64,000 bases of DNA from Paraburkholderia aromaticivorans (GCF_012689525.1 NZ_CP051514.1:2232001-2296000); one strand, 5' to 3'; positions 27,040 to 36,321 are shown, numbered from the stretch's first letter. The notes: generated by a model not told the origin, from the letters alone. Numbers and translations: made by a program.

Positions 27040-28098
27040 TCAGTCCTGTCGCCTTGTAACCATGTCGGCCACGCCGGCATGGATGGCAATCTCGCGGATA
27101 TATCCTCGAGAAAATTCGACCCCCAGACGCTGTTGAACGACTGCGCGTAAGCGCGCGTTATTCCAATGGTCACCCTCGATCCCGTGCTCTCTGGGTGACT
27201 GCTTCACGGTCATGGCTACCCACCCAAGCACCTCGTCGTTGATCGTGACACGCTTTTTCTCGGTGCGCCGTTTCGGCGGGTGCATGCGATCGGCGAGTCC
27301 CAACTTCGTGACCAGTTGACGAACGTAGCCGTTGGAATGGTAAATGCCGAATCTGTGCTGGATTAGCGCCTGCACATCGCGATTGCGCCACAAGTCAGAT
27401 TCAAAACCGTGAACGCGTGGCCCTTTTTCCAGTGCGACCTTCAGCCTTTCAAGCGCCTTCGAATCGAGAGTCGAACGATGGTCGCGGGTTGCCAGCTGAT
27501 CCAGCGCAACAAGCCCCTCGCGTCCCACCATCGATTCATATGTCTTGACGGTTCGCAAGCCGATGTTCAGTGCTTCCGAAACCTGCTCCGCGCTCTGGCC
27601 TGCCACAAGCATTTCCGCGGCAGCTTTTCTTCGGACTGCATCTCTGTCGCTAACAGGCCTTTGTCGTCGCTGGGCATGCGCGTCGGCCGCCGTAAAAGTG
27701 AGACGATAGGCCAGGCCGTGTTCCCGAATGATATGCGCGACGTGTGAAGCCGAGTAGTCGACTCCGAAGCGTTGAAGAATAAGATTGCGTACCTGCTCTA
27801 CAGTCCAGCAGGTCGCTGCAATACCATGGAGATTCGGTGAATGTTTAATAGCGCTGACAAGCCAGCTCAAAGCCTCCTCGTCCAGCCGTGATCTCGATCC
27901 ACGCTTGCTTAACCGGGCAAGCGAAGCCGGGCCGCCGCTGTCCAGCAGTGCCTTGTATTTGCGTAAGGTAGGGAAGCTCAAGCCAGTCTTACGGGAGATG
28001 TCCGTGGGACGCTCTCCTTTCAAAAGCAGTTCTGCGGCAAGCGCTTTGCGGCGCGCAAGCGGTATCCGTTCCATACAGTCAGAGTTTTTGTGCGGCAC
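27040..28098 (-). CDS. Protein with three tandem winged helix-turn-helix modules
   Basis: The 352-residue protein is built of three similar ~110-residue units, each like the N-terminal DNA-binding domain of IS630-type transposases but with no DDE catalytic domain. Unit 1 has RKTGLSFPTLRKYKALLDSGG and ILQRFGVDYSASHVAHIIREHGL; unit 2 has EALNIGLRTVKTYESMVGREG and LIQHRFGIYHSNGYVRQLVTKLGL; unit 3 has VAMTVKQSPREHGIEGDHWN and VVQQRLGVEFSRGYIREIAIHAGV. This suggests a DNA-binding regulator or a domesticated transposase part. An in-frame Met at 28074 (MERIPLARRKA) is an alternative start. It has no close operon partner; two paralogous small genes flank it. Confidence 0.8.
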   Translation of the reverse strand: MPHKNSDCMERIPLARRKALAAELLLKGERPTDISRKTGLSFPTLRKYKALLDSGGPASLARLSKRGSRSRLDEEALSWLVSAIKHSPNLHGIAATCWTVEQVRNLILQRFGVDYSASHVAHIIREHGLAYRLTFTAADAHAQRRQRPVSDRDAVRRKAAAEMLVAGQSAEQVSEALNIGLRTVKTYESMVGREGLVALDQLATRDHRSTLDSKALERLKVALEKGPRVHGFESDLWRNRDVQALIQHRFGIYHSNGYVRQLVTKLGLADRMHPPKRRTEKKRVTINDEVLGWVAMTVKQSPREHGIEGDHWNNARLRAVVQQRLGVEFSRGYIREIAIHAGVADMVTRRQD

Positions 28099-28206
28099 AG
28101 AAAAAGTCAGCTTGGCGATTTCAGCGAGCTGCTGAATCGACCGGCTGAATCCGCAGTTGAACAGGGACGTTCCAAGATCGGGGCTCTCCGGATCTGCTGC
28201 GTTTCG

Positions 28207-28455
28207 CTAGGCGTATGCGCCCTTCGTGGCAGTGAGTTCGAGAAAATTCTCATGGATCCACGCGACCGCCCATTTGTTCGAGAACGCGATGGCTTCAGCT
28301 TCAGTGGCGAAATCTGGAAGGTTGATCGCCGCGTAGATCTCGATCTGTTCATGGGTGGCGGGGTGGCTCTGAGAAATCCGCGCTTGCGCAAAGAAGCGGC
28401 CGACGGAGAACGTGGGAACGCTATCGACGCAGAAGCTACTGTTGGGAAGTCGCAT
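28207..28455 (-). CDS. Small conserved hypothetical protein, paralogue of 26460-26744
   Basis: The 82-residue product starts MRLPNSSFCVDSVPTFSVGR; GGAG lies 8 nt before the ATG at 28455. A longer frame to 28548 exists but is not supported by a binding site. It shares the layout FSVGRFFAQARI, EIYAAINLPDFATEAEAIAFSNKWAVAWI with the 94-residue protein at 26460. No function is known to me. Its placement on the other side of the triple-HTH gene, in opposite orientation, suggests an old duplication. Confidence 0.7.
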   Translation of the reverse strand: MRLPNSSFCVDSVPTFSVGRFFAQARISQSHPATHEQIEIYAAINLPDFATEAEAIAFSNKWAVAWIHENFLELTATKGAYA

Positions 28456-28578
28456 CGTTGATCTCCAATGGATACGTGGCCGCAGCTCCGTTTCTCTCCC
28501 ACCAGCAATATTTCGGAGTGCTATACCCGGGTCAACCGCAGCAGTCATAGAGGCCTGTCGGAGGCACGCCGGCCACGC

Positions 28579-28914
28579 TCACGAACTGACGAATCTGAAG
28601 GCAAGCACTGCTGTGGCTGCATCCCCTTTGCCTCGCCGGTGCAGATCGTCTGCAAGCAGTTTCTGAAAGAGTGTTTCTTCCCGTTTGCCGTACAGTTCGC
28701 GAAATTCGCCGAGAGCTTCCTCGATAGCCCTGTTCCGAGTGGCCGGACTCAACGTGCTGCTGACGTGTGAACGACCGCGTGCCAGTTCAAGCATGTAGAG
28801 TGCGCGAGCATTTGCCATGGCGGCGCCGACTGTTTGTCCCCGTGGCATCAGATCTCTCAATTTTTTATGTACGCGCACATCTACTGCCAAGCCTACAGCT
28901 GGCCCAAGTTGCAA
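28579..28914 (-). CDS. Hypothetical helical protein
   Basis: This 111-residue frame is Ala/Arg/Glu-rich and predicted helical (RNRAIEEALGEFRELYGKREETLFQKLL). I see no known domain or signal. It lies 125 bp upstream of the small gene at 28207-28455 on the same strand and could be co-transcribed. It may start further in, at MPRGQTVGAAMANARALYML. Coding character seems real, because the frame has third-position GC bias and balanced composition, but no family was recognised. Confidence 0.45.
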   Translation of the reverse strand: MQLGPAVGLAVDVRVHKKLRDLMPRGQTVGAAMANARALYMLELARGRSHVSSTLSPATRNRAIEEALGEFRELYGKREETLFQKLLADDLHRRGKGDAATAVLAFRFVSS

Positions 28915-29530
28915 TCAGCCGCGCCTGACAGTGTGGACCTAATTTACTGCAGGATACTGAAGGAAAGCTTAAGAAGGATTACCTCGTGACGTGAGACACG
29001 TAGTCAATGCGTGTTCCCTGTTGGAAAAGCCGGCACGAAGCCGGCTTGAAAAGGTTTAGGTTCCGAGAGACAGCCAGGACCTGAGATAGGGTGCAGCTTA
29101 GGCTACACCGGCGATCCGTAGAGTCAAGATCGGTCAGTTGAGATCAGTCGGATCGCCGTCATCGTTCAACGATGAACGCCCGAGGCGTGGAGGGAGTTCT
29201 GGAATCACTCGACATCCGGGTGCCGCTGCACACATACATCGCCTCCGCGTAGCCATTCCGTCAGAATGTCTTTCACCTGTTCTCGGGGATGCCAGGAAAC
29301 CGATCAGATTGCGTGTGCCGCGCGAAGAAGCTTGTGACTTTACCGACGACCTGACTGCATGGGCAAGCGACGTCGGCGTCGACCCGAACCTTACAGTTGC
29401 CGGCGAGACGGGGGTGCCCACAACCATAAGGTCGGCGGTCTATCAAGATTACGGGAGCAACAGCCTATTCGAACAGTCGCTGGAGTGGCGGGCAGTAATT
29501 CCGGGTGTCGAGCCTTTACTTTACTCTTAC
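28915..29530. other. 600-bp stretch with a hairpin and one doubtful frame
   Basis: A stem AAGCCGGC/GCCGGCTT (29027-29034 with 29040-29047) is followed on the minus strand by TTTT and could terminate minus-strand transcription. A plus-strand frame at 29138-29536 has an acidic C-terminal half (EEACDFTDDLTAWASDVGVD) but no binding site or motif, and I do not call it. Confidence 0.35.
29025..29047 (-). terminator. Possible rho-independent terminator
   Basis: An 8-bp GC-rich stem with a 5-nt loop is followed on the minus strand by a T4 run. The nearest minus-strand gene stop is about 480 bp upstream at 29531, so the link to a gene is weak. Confidence 0.35.
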
Positions 29531-29791
29531 CTATAGCTCATCCAAGGGATCGGGATCGCCCAGCGCATCGTCTATAGCGCGTTTCACCCGTTGCATTGCT
29601 TCCCCGGCTGCCGCGGGACCGGTAAGCAACAAATGGTAGTGTTCCGGTTCGGGAATCGGCGCGCCACCGCGGACGTCATCCCCGTTCGCACATATCTGTT
29701 CGATGAGCAACGTGACATGCGAGCCGCCCGCCGCGTCATTGCGCGTGCTGACGGTGATCGAGAAGCCCCGATGCGCCTGTCTGTCGTACAT
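29531..29791 (-). CDS. Small hypothetical protein
   Basis: This 86-residue acidic protein has the flow of a real small domain: FSITVSTRNDAAGGSHVTLLIEQI and EPEHYHLLLTGPAAAGEAMQRVKRAIDDALGD. The alternating beta-strand and final helix pattern suggests a small alpha/beta fold. No motif or operon partner helps to assign it. It ends at a stop just downstream of DPLDEL. Confidence 0.45.
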   Translation of the reverse strand: MYDRQAHRGFSITVSTRNDAAGGSHVTLLIEQICANGDDVRGGAPIPEPEHYHLLLTGPAAAGEAMQRVKRAIDDALGDPDPLDEL

Positions 29792-30680
29792 TTCGCCTCC
29801 CAGGAATGCCGAAATTTGGGGCGTTCAGTGTACTCGAATTGGGTATCGCGCATCCGCGAGGCTGCCGGGTCTGCGTGGCTAGCGATGACGCATCCGTAAT
29901 GCCCGTCGCGCAAGTATCTCGATCTGCTGACGGACCAGGTCACCTGCCTCGATCAACTCGGCGACTTCGCTAACGCCACCGCAGGCATGCACGCGTCGAT
30001 TGCGGTCGCTGGTCACTTGGGGCCATGAGCGTGGACGCCGCGAATCTGGAAAGTGCCCCCTTCCCGAGAAGCGCGACACGCTTGTCGTGGCACCGCTCAG
30101 CCGGATGCGGCCGCGCTCTTGCCAACATATCGCGGACATGCTCGTGCGCCGCATGGCGCGATTCGCAAGCGGGCACGCGAAGAACTGAAAGGTAGCCCAG
30201 CGTCGGTGGCGCAGGCAGGCGGAAGACGTTGCTTTGCTCCTTGACGGCGTGGTCGATATTTTCGTCGATCGGTCCCACGAGACGATCATCGCGAAATCGA
30301 TCCGTAGAATACTTTCGCTGAATGGCGACCTATAGCCGTTGCCCGGTATCCGTGCGGCAGGGCGTAGTCAGGAGTGGCAATCGTGGGCGGGCCGGCCGCC
30401 GGCGAGCGGGTTCGGCGGGCACGGGATCAGGGAGGATGGGCGGTGGCGCAGAGGGTCGAGCAGCAGATAGGCGCGCTCACGCACGCGGTAGGACGAACCT
30501 TCGGTCTGCACGATGCGCATGCCATCCAGACGGGCCCCCGTGCAGACCGAGCGGTGAGACCCGACCGTCCGTCGACGAGCACCACGTGGAGGCTTCCCGC
30601 CGTGGCGGCCGGTTGTCGCCTCACAACCCGGCTATGGGCCACCTGACGGCAGCTTATACATCCGATGAGCGTCCTTCGAC
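29792..30680. other. 890-bp stretch without supported gene
   Basis: Several overlapping frames on both strands are rich in Arg/Cys/His, as expected for shadows in GC-rich DNA. I see no motif, repeat or insertion-sequence end here. Confidence 0.4.
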
Positions 30681-31031
30681 ATGTCACACCCTGAGAAGCT
30701 TGATGATGAGGCACGCGCTGAGCTCCTCTGCTACCTGGTGATAGGGGAATTTGTCGCAATGGCGCGAACCGACAGCTGGGTACGCACAGATCACCTGGTC
30801 GAGTTTTCGCGTATCTGGCTGAAAGGGAACGGCACGACATGTCATTGGCAGGATCGGATTGCGCTGGCGGGCGCTGCCGCCGAACTGGCGCCGGTCCTCC
30901 TTCGAACTTTCCCGCTAACTACGGAACGATCGCTGGCACCGCTTTTCGCAGACGGATGGAGGCTCGACTACCTGTCGCCGATCGTTTGCGACATCCACCG
31001 GATCTGCGTCAGCTTCGTTGCACAAAAATAG
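30681..31031 (+). CDS. Hypothetical protein, possibly plasmid- or island-borne
   Basis: The 116-residue frame (MSHPEKLDDEARAELLCYLV) has a plausible protein composition with Trp-rich helices (LVEFSRIWLKGN, FADGWRLDYLSPIV). It has no recognised domain, no signal peptide and only a weak ribosome binding site. It stands alone between unassigned stretches. I keep it as a possible gene only. Confidence 0.35.
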   Translation: MSHPEKLDDEARAELLCYLVIGEFVAMARTDSWVRTDHLVEFSRIWLKGNGTTCHWQDRIALAGAAAELAPVLLRTFPLTTERSLAPLFADGWRLDYLSPIVCDIHRICVSFVAQK

Positions 31032-31433
31032 CGCACTGCGTCGAGCGAGTTGCGGTTTTACCCTGCAAGATGCGTTGCCCTGCGCCAGTCAACTCAGCGT
31101 CGGCAGCGGAAAGCCATTGCCGACCCGCCCGTGTGAGTCGAAAGTTTGCTCTCCAATTTCCGGGTGTGGCCACAACCTGCCGTTCGGTGAGCAGAGAGGC
31201 CTGTCGTTGCAACGCCTGCAGCCCTCGGAACCCGACGGACGAACTACGCGCACAATTCGGCCTTAGCCGACATTCGTGCGCCGGCGCTGAAAAGACCGCT
31301 CACTGCTAGGAAGCAGTCGTTCGCAAAGGCCATCGACGAACGACTGTTGCTGAGTTTAACGAAGGAGATTTCCGCTGTACGGCCGCGATGCTGACCCACA
31401 GACTCGCTGCCTTCCCACTCCCAAGCTGCGCTT
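31032..31433. other. 400-bp stretch downstream of two convergent genes
   Basis: The interval separates the small plus-strand gene from the sedolisin gene, which converge here. No clear terminator hairpin or gene was seen. Confidence 0.35.
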
Positions 31434-33836
31434 TCACCAACAGCGCGCCGCAACGTCGCCGGCAGCGACGTTGCGGCAGCGCGACGAGTCGGCTCGGCGC
31501 GTGCCGATCGTCACCACCAGATTTGCCTGCGAGCTGAGCCCCGCCGAATCGACCGCCGTCAGCGTCAGCGTGTAGGTTCCGGCGACCGGGTGCCGCCATT
31601 TGGCAACGAAGCCCGGCCCGCTCTCGACGAACACCATGCCAGACGGCGCGCCCTTGATGTCGACCTTCACGTTGTCCGCGCCAGGGTCCTCGATACCGAT
31701 CACGCCGCTGACCGCGCGGCCCTCAACACCGCTGATCGGCGCAGCCGCGATCGCGGGGCCCGTTGCCGCGGACGAGATCCGCACGCTCATCGTCGCCGAA
31801 CCGGACTGGCCGTTGCTGGTGTCGGTCGCCTTGACGCTGACGCTATACGTGCCCTTCGTAGGCGTTCTCAAGCTGATCACGCCGGCGCTGCTTATCGACA
31901 TGCCCGAAGGCGCGCGGCTGAGCGAGAACCTGAGCGGATCGGCCGCACTGACGTCGACCTGATAGCTGAGCGGCTGTTTCGCCTGGCCCACGATCGTCGC
32001 TGCCTGCACGACCGGCTTCGATGCCGCGACGATGGTCACGTTCGCACTCGCGCTGCTCGTCGAGCCGGTGACCGTATCCTTCGCGGTCACGGTCACCTTG
32101 TAAGTGCCGGCGACCGGCTGCGCCCATGTCACCTGACCGGAGCTATCTATACTCATGCCCTGCGGTGCATTCGCGAGCGACCAGCTGAGCGGGTCCGACG
32201 AGCTGGCCGCCACCGTGAACGACAGTGCGTTGCCCGCCGTGCCCTTGACCGTCGCGGCCGACACGACCGGCGGCGGCGCCTTGGACACGCCGAGCGTCGA
32301 CAGCAGGCTGCCGACCGCCGGTGTGCCGAGACCCGACGGCTGATCGTAGCCGGTATGGGCCGAGCAGCTCGAGCAGTAACCGTCGTTGCCCGAAGTGACG
32401 TCGTAGAACGCAGTCGCGTACAGACCCGCGTCGGTCGAGACGGTACCGTACAACTGCGTCTGCATGAGGCCGAGTGCGCCGAGACTGTCGCGCGCGCGCT
32501 GCGCATTGGCAATGGCGACGATGCCGGCCCATTGCGGGGTCGACAGACTGGTGCCGCCGACGCTGTACCAGCTCGGCGCGGCCGCGTCGGGCGTGATGAC
32601 CGCGACATACTGACCGCTGAACGGATCCGCGTTGAACGACACGTCGGCAACCGAGCGCGTCGTCAGCGTGCCGAGGCTAGGCACCGACGTGTTCTGATAC
32701 GCCGGTGCCGAGGTGTACTGACTAATTCCGCCGCCGGTACCTGACCACACCGTTTCGTTCCTGGTGGTGCCGTCGTAACTCAGATGGGTGCCGCCGACGG
32801 CCAGCACGTTCGGCGACACGGACGGCCATTCGACGCCGGTGCCGTTATCGCCGGTAGCGGCCACGTAGGTCATGTTCGCCTGCTTGAACGCCGAATCGAC
32901 GGAGCCGGTCCACGAGCCTTCGGGGGCGCCGAAGCTCATCGACACGACGCCAGGCCCCATCGCGTTTGCGAGGTTGACCGCCGCGATCAGGCTGCTGGTC
33001 GACGCATCCGGCGCCTGGATCAGCACGATGCGCGCGAGCGGCGCGGTAGCGTGGACCCACTGCACGTCGAGCGCGATTTCGGTGGCCCAGCCCGAGTCGT
33101 ACGACGGCGCGTTCGACGTCATCGCGCCGCTGGTCGTCGAGTGCACGACCGAGAACTGGCACGCGTTGCTGCTAGGGGCCGCGAGCGGCAGCGACGCGTT
33201 CGGCGCGATGGTGGTCGTCGTGCAGCCCGGCAAGCCGAATTTCTGGTTGAACGCCGCGAGTTCCTTGACGATGTTCGGATCACTCATTGCGTCGATCACG
33301 TAAATCGTCTGGCCGGCGCCCATTCGCGTGGACTCGCTCGTGCTCAGATTGCTCCACGACGACGGCAGCGGCGGTAGCTGATAGGCCGCGCGAATCTGCG
33401 CCGGCGTATACGTCGTCACCTGCGTTGAATTCGACGCCGCCCGCGCAGTCCTCGTGGCGTACCGTGCAATCGTTTGCGGCGTCAACTGCGCAAGCGACAC
33501 GGGCGCCATTGTCGACGTCCACGCTTGTGTGGCAGGAGGCCGATTGGCCGACGCGAAAGGCGCCGCGCTGTCGATGTCAGAAGGCGCGTTCAACACCACC
33601 GGGGCCGTGTAGAACGCCGGCCTCACCAGCGTGCTCGCCACCGTGCTCGACAGCGGCGACAACGACACCGAACTCGTGCCTGACGAGGTGTCGGCGAGCT
33701 TCGCGGAGCTCGTGCCGCTCGACGCCGTCGAGTCGTCACTGCTGCCGCCGCATCCCGCCAGCAGTAGCGGCGCGAGCGCTGCGGTCACAAAGGTGGCACG
33801 CGCGAGCGTGCAACGAACCGGTCGGATAGTTTTCAT
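31434..33836 (-). CDS. Sedolisin (S53) family serine-carboxyl protease lipoprotein with three Ig-like repeats
   Basis: The 800-residue protein is an exported, lipid-anchored protease of the sedolisin/kumamolisin family. A lipoprotein signal (APLLLAGCGG) places Cys27 or so at the mature N terminus. The start at 33836 has AAGGA 9 nt upstream. The catalytic Glu and Asp lie in WATEIALDVQW, the oxyanion Asp in AATGDNG, and the nucleophile Ser in GGTSLSTPQWAG. The usual long activation prodomain is reduced to about 140 Ser/Ala/Thr-rich residues. After residue ~490 come three related ~85-residue putative-Ig domains. They share GMSIDSSGQV and GTYKVTVTAKD-type ends. A role in cell-surface proteolysis is likely. 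Confidence 0.88.
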   Translation of the reverse strand: MKTIRPVRCTLARATFVTAALAPLLLAGCGGSSDDSTASSGTSSAKLADTSSGTSSVSLSPLSSTVASTLVRPAFYTAPVVLNAPSDIDSAAPFASANRPPATQAWTSTMAPVSLAQLTPQTIARYATRTARAASNSTQVTTYTPAQIRAAYQLPPLPSSWSNLSTSESTRMGAGQTIYVIDAMSDPNIVKELAAFNQKFGLPGCTTTTIAPNASLPLAAPSSNACQFSVVHSTTSGAMTSNAPSYDSGWATEIALDVQWVHATAPLARIVLIQAPDASTSSLIAAVNLANAMGPGVVSMSFGAPEGSWTGSVDSAFKQANMTYVAATGDNGTGVEWPSVSPNVLAVGGTHLSYDGTTRNETVWSGTGGGISQYTSAPAYQNTSVPSLGTLTTRSVADVSFNADPFSGQYVAVITPDAAAPSWYSVGGTSLSTPQWAGIVAIANAQRARDSLGALGLMQTQLYGTVSTDAGLYATAFYDVTSGNDGYCSSCSAHTGYDQPSGLGTPAVGSLLSTLGVSKAPPPVVSAATVKGTAGNALSFTVAASSSDPLSWSLANAPQGMSIDSSGQVTWAQPVAGTYKVTVTAKDTVTGSTSSASANVTIVAASKPVVQAATIVGQAKQPLSYQVDVSAADPLRFSLSRAPSGMSISSAGVISLRTPTKGTYSVSVKATDTSNGQSGSATMSVRISSAATGPAIAAAPISGVEGRAVSGVIGIEDPGADNVKVDIKGAPSGMVFVESGPGFVAKWRHPVAGTYTLTLTAVDSAGLSSQANLVVTIGTRRADSSRCRNVAAGDVAARCW

Positions 33837-34243
33837 TGGGATCGTCCTTCTGCCGGAGGCTGGACCGGAATTACCAGCACGGGTGGAGAAACCGCGGAGG
33901 CGGGCAGATCGGGCGCGCGTCGCTGCCAGCCGCTCGCACAGGTCTGTACGGACGGGTAATAGCCGGGCGGTTCGGCGCACCAGAGTTTGACGCTTGCAGG
34001 TGGCTGGGCAGACGGTGGAACGGGCGATGTCTGCACTTGCGAGCTGCATGCGCCTAATCCGGACACCAGCGCGCAAGCGGCCCAGATTGCCGTGACGATG
34101 CCACGTGAGCGATTCAAGCCTGCCCACGCGTTACGTTTACCTAATGAAATGGAACGGGCTGCCGGCCTCGCGAAATAATCAGAGAATTGGGCGTGCTCGT
34201 CGGTTTCGACAAGGCCGATAGCAATCCGATTGAGCTGGATCAT
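33833..34243 (-). CDS. Small Cys-containing lipoprotein or secreted protein upstream of the sedolisin
   Basis: The 136-residue frame has an internal hydrophobic stretch ending in a lipobox-like VSGLGACSS, then a Pro/Ser-rich mature part with SVKLWCAEPPGYYPSVQTCASGW, a short pattern seen in small secreted Burkholderia proteins. Its stop overlaps the sedolisin start (33833-33836), so the two genes look translationally coupled. The start is uncertain: the ATG at 34243 gives a long N-terminal cytoplasmic part before the lipobox, and a rarer start closer to the signal is possible. Function unknown; perhaps a partner of the protease. Confidence 0.5.
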   Translation of the reverse strand: MIQLNRIAIGLVETDEHAQFSDYFARPAARSISLGKRNAWAGLNRSRGIVTAIWAACALVSGLGACSSQVQTSPVPPSAQPPASVKLWCAEPPGYYPSVQTCASGWQRRAPDLPASAVSPPVLVIPVQPPAEGRSQ

Positions 34244-34578
34244 CGTTGTTCGCGTCACATTGGATACGGGGTTGGGGCGCACAAAGCGATGATTGGCCTG
34301 TCGGCACCGCGCGAGCAAGCTCGATGGCCATTCGCGGGTTAGTTGCCGGACAGACGGTGAGAGGACATTACCATTTTTTATCCGACGGGAACATCGCATG
34401 CAGCGCGCGGAAACGGGGCCACATTTTCAGCCTCTACGGCGCGCCGCTTCCACGTCTGGATAGTAGGGATTGTCCTTAAAAAGAAGGGCCGCGTGGCGCA
34501 TCGCTAAACACAATCGTTCGATCCGGCTTTGTCGCGGTAAGGATCAAGGGGCAAATGAAATCGATATGCGGAGCACTA
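34244..34578. other. 335-bp stretch between the lipoprotein gene and the IS6-type remnant
   Basis: It should hold the promoter of the lipoprotein/sedolisin pair and one end of the IS6-type element. I could not fix the terminal repeat of that element by eye. Confidence 0.35.
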
Positions 34579-36214
34579 CTTATATTGCGAGATCATAGAA
34601 TTGATCAGCGGCCGACGGATGGGTTCCGCGAGCACACTTTCTCTGTCCTTTCTCGATCATGTGCATAACCTCAATGCCGGCCAAAGGATCCTGGCACAGC
34701 GAAAAGTCTTGAACCCCAGCATGGGCCGCGTGCGTCGCTTGATCGCCCGATGGTCCTGCTCGACCAGATTATTGAGATATTTGGACTGGCGGATCTTGAT
34801 GGGCGCATCACAACTGGCATTGATTGCTTCGAGCGCGGCGAGATTGGCGCCGCTTTTGTCCATGGTCACGCTCTCAGGCGCGCCGTTTCGATCGATGGCC
34901 TTCTCGAAGTAGCGGCGCGCGGCAGCCTTGTCGCGATGCGCACACAACAGGAAATCGACCGTATTACCGGCCTTGTCCACTGCGCGATACAAATACTTCC
35001 ACTGGCAGCGCACCTTAACGTAGGTTTCATCCATCCTCTAGCTCTTGCCGACCGGACGTTTGTGCCGGCGAAAAGCTTTCTCGAACAGAGGTACGAGCTT
35101 GATGACCCAGCGATGCACGCTCGAGTGGTCAACCTCAATGCCGCGGTCGGCCATCATCTGCTCGAGGTGGCGCAGACTCAGCGGATACGCAACATACCAG
35201 CGCACGCAGAGAAGGATTAAGAGGGTAGCCACATTCCCTCTCGGAAACGCGGCCCCCGAAGAACGCAGCATGCGACTTTCACCGCACTGCGCTCGAGCAC
35301 AGCATTAAACGTCGCACTGACGCCGGTCTCGCCAACTGCACGAGCCCTTCGCAAGCATCACATTGTTGATTCGCCTCATCGCTGAGACGAAGGGCGCTGA
35401 ACCGTAACGATACCGGCCTCTCACAAGCTTCCCTTCAGTGAATCTCTAATGCGGACCTGCGACAACTGCACCACGCGGAAGTCTGCACCCTTTCGGGTCG
35501 GGGCAAATCCTGAACCCCTATGCGAGCTATTACCACCCGCCATTCGCTTTTTCCGCGTTCTCATCCCCACTTGTCCAACAGCTTCCCTCGCGGGTCACCT
35601 GCCATGGCCAAAGGTCTGGCATTGGCGGACAATTGGGCTTACCACGTTCCCGTCCCCGCCGACCCGACTGTTCAGACGGGCCTGTCCGTTTAGCGCCTGT
35701 CTTTCCCCCGGTAGCACTTGTGACGACGTGCTCCGTTAGATGATCGAAGCAACCGGCTACACACCTTTTTGGTTTGGGCCTGACAGCCGCTTTGGCCCAG
35801 CTATCCTCACGAGGTTTATCAACAGTTCACCTATGTTGCGCATGCGGAACTTGCCTTGCACCTCACACCGCACGGCGGCTGGCAGTGTCGATTCCTTCCC
35901 CGTCGCCGGGGTGAACCGTCAGTCAAGAGGTACGTTGTCTCCAGAGCTTCACACCCAACCGTTACCGGCTGCGCATGTCTGGATAGGCAACTGCTGGTCG
36001 TACAGCAGGTCGCAGCACTGCAATCGTTTCCGATCGCCGCGTACGACAAGACCAGGACGAGCTTTACCGTCAACTACCTGCCGCTTGACGCGCGGCTGAC
36101 GGCGACACGTGTCGCACCATCAAGCGGATAGTGCAGACGCTTGAGCACCTTCGCCACAGCTGGATTCAGGTTCTGCTTCATCGATCCGATCGTTCGTTCT
36201 CGGGACTTCAGCAT
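34579..36214 (-). pseudogene. IS6-family transposase gene, interrupted by a group II intron and carrying a nonsense codon and a frameshift
   Basis: The N terminus (MLKSRERTIGSMKQNLNPAV to LHYPLD) is encoded at 36214-36118. The frame resumes after the intron at 35219 as VILLCVRWYVAYPLSLRHLE once exon ends are joined. Further on, GKS-stop-RMDETYVKV shows the conserved Trp of GKSWRMDETY changed to TAG at 35038-35040. The DDE core continues (DETYVKV, VTMDKSG, EQDHRAIKRRTRPMLGFKTF). Near 34685 one base is missing, so the true C terminus (GIEVMHMIEKGQ to QFYDLAI) lies in another frame. Three independent lesions mean this copy is dead. Confidence 0.85.
35220..36117 (-). ncRNA. Group II intron without a reverse-transcriptase ORF
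   Basis: The intron starts GTGCGAC at 36117, directly after codon 32 (GAT G) of the IS6 transposase. Near the other end a 34-nt domain V is readable at 35261-35294 on the minus strand. It has the catalytic AGC (in GAGC), a GTGAAAGT loop and a fully paired stem. Domain VI follows, with the stem GGGGGCCGC/GTGGCTACCC and a bulged A at 35226, seven bases from the 3' end. Joining GATG to TAATCC restores D-V-I-L-L in frame. At 898 nt with no ORF longer than ~100 codons on its strand, it lacks the maturase and would need one in trans. Confidence 0.82.
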
Positions 36215-36321
36215 AGCAGGTCCCTTATTGCGCCAAACGGCTTTTCGGAATGGTGACCCTTGTGCTGCTACGACGACGGGTCTGTCTCATGTTTCCTTCC
36301 GTTAGACACGACGGGATCGTG

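Noticed and set aside
29138..29536. A 132-codon plus-strand frame
   Set aside because: It has no ribosome binding site or known motif, and the N-terminal half looks like random GC-rich translation.
31590..32744. A 384-codon plus-strand frame opposite the sedolisin
   Set aside because: Arg/His/Asp-rich shadow of the sedolisin gene, without any recognisable domain.
35449..36131. Plus-strand frames of up to 119 codons, which resemble ORFs often annotated as hypothetical proteins
   Set aside because: They lie on the complement of the group II intron, whose structure explains the conservation of the region.
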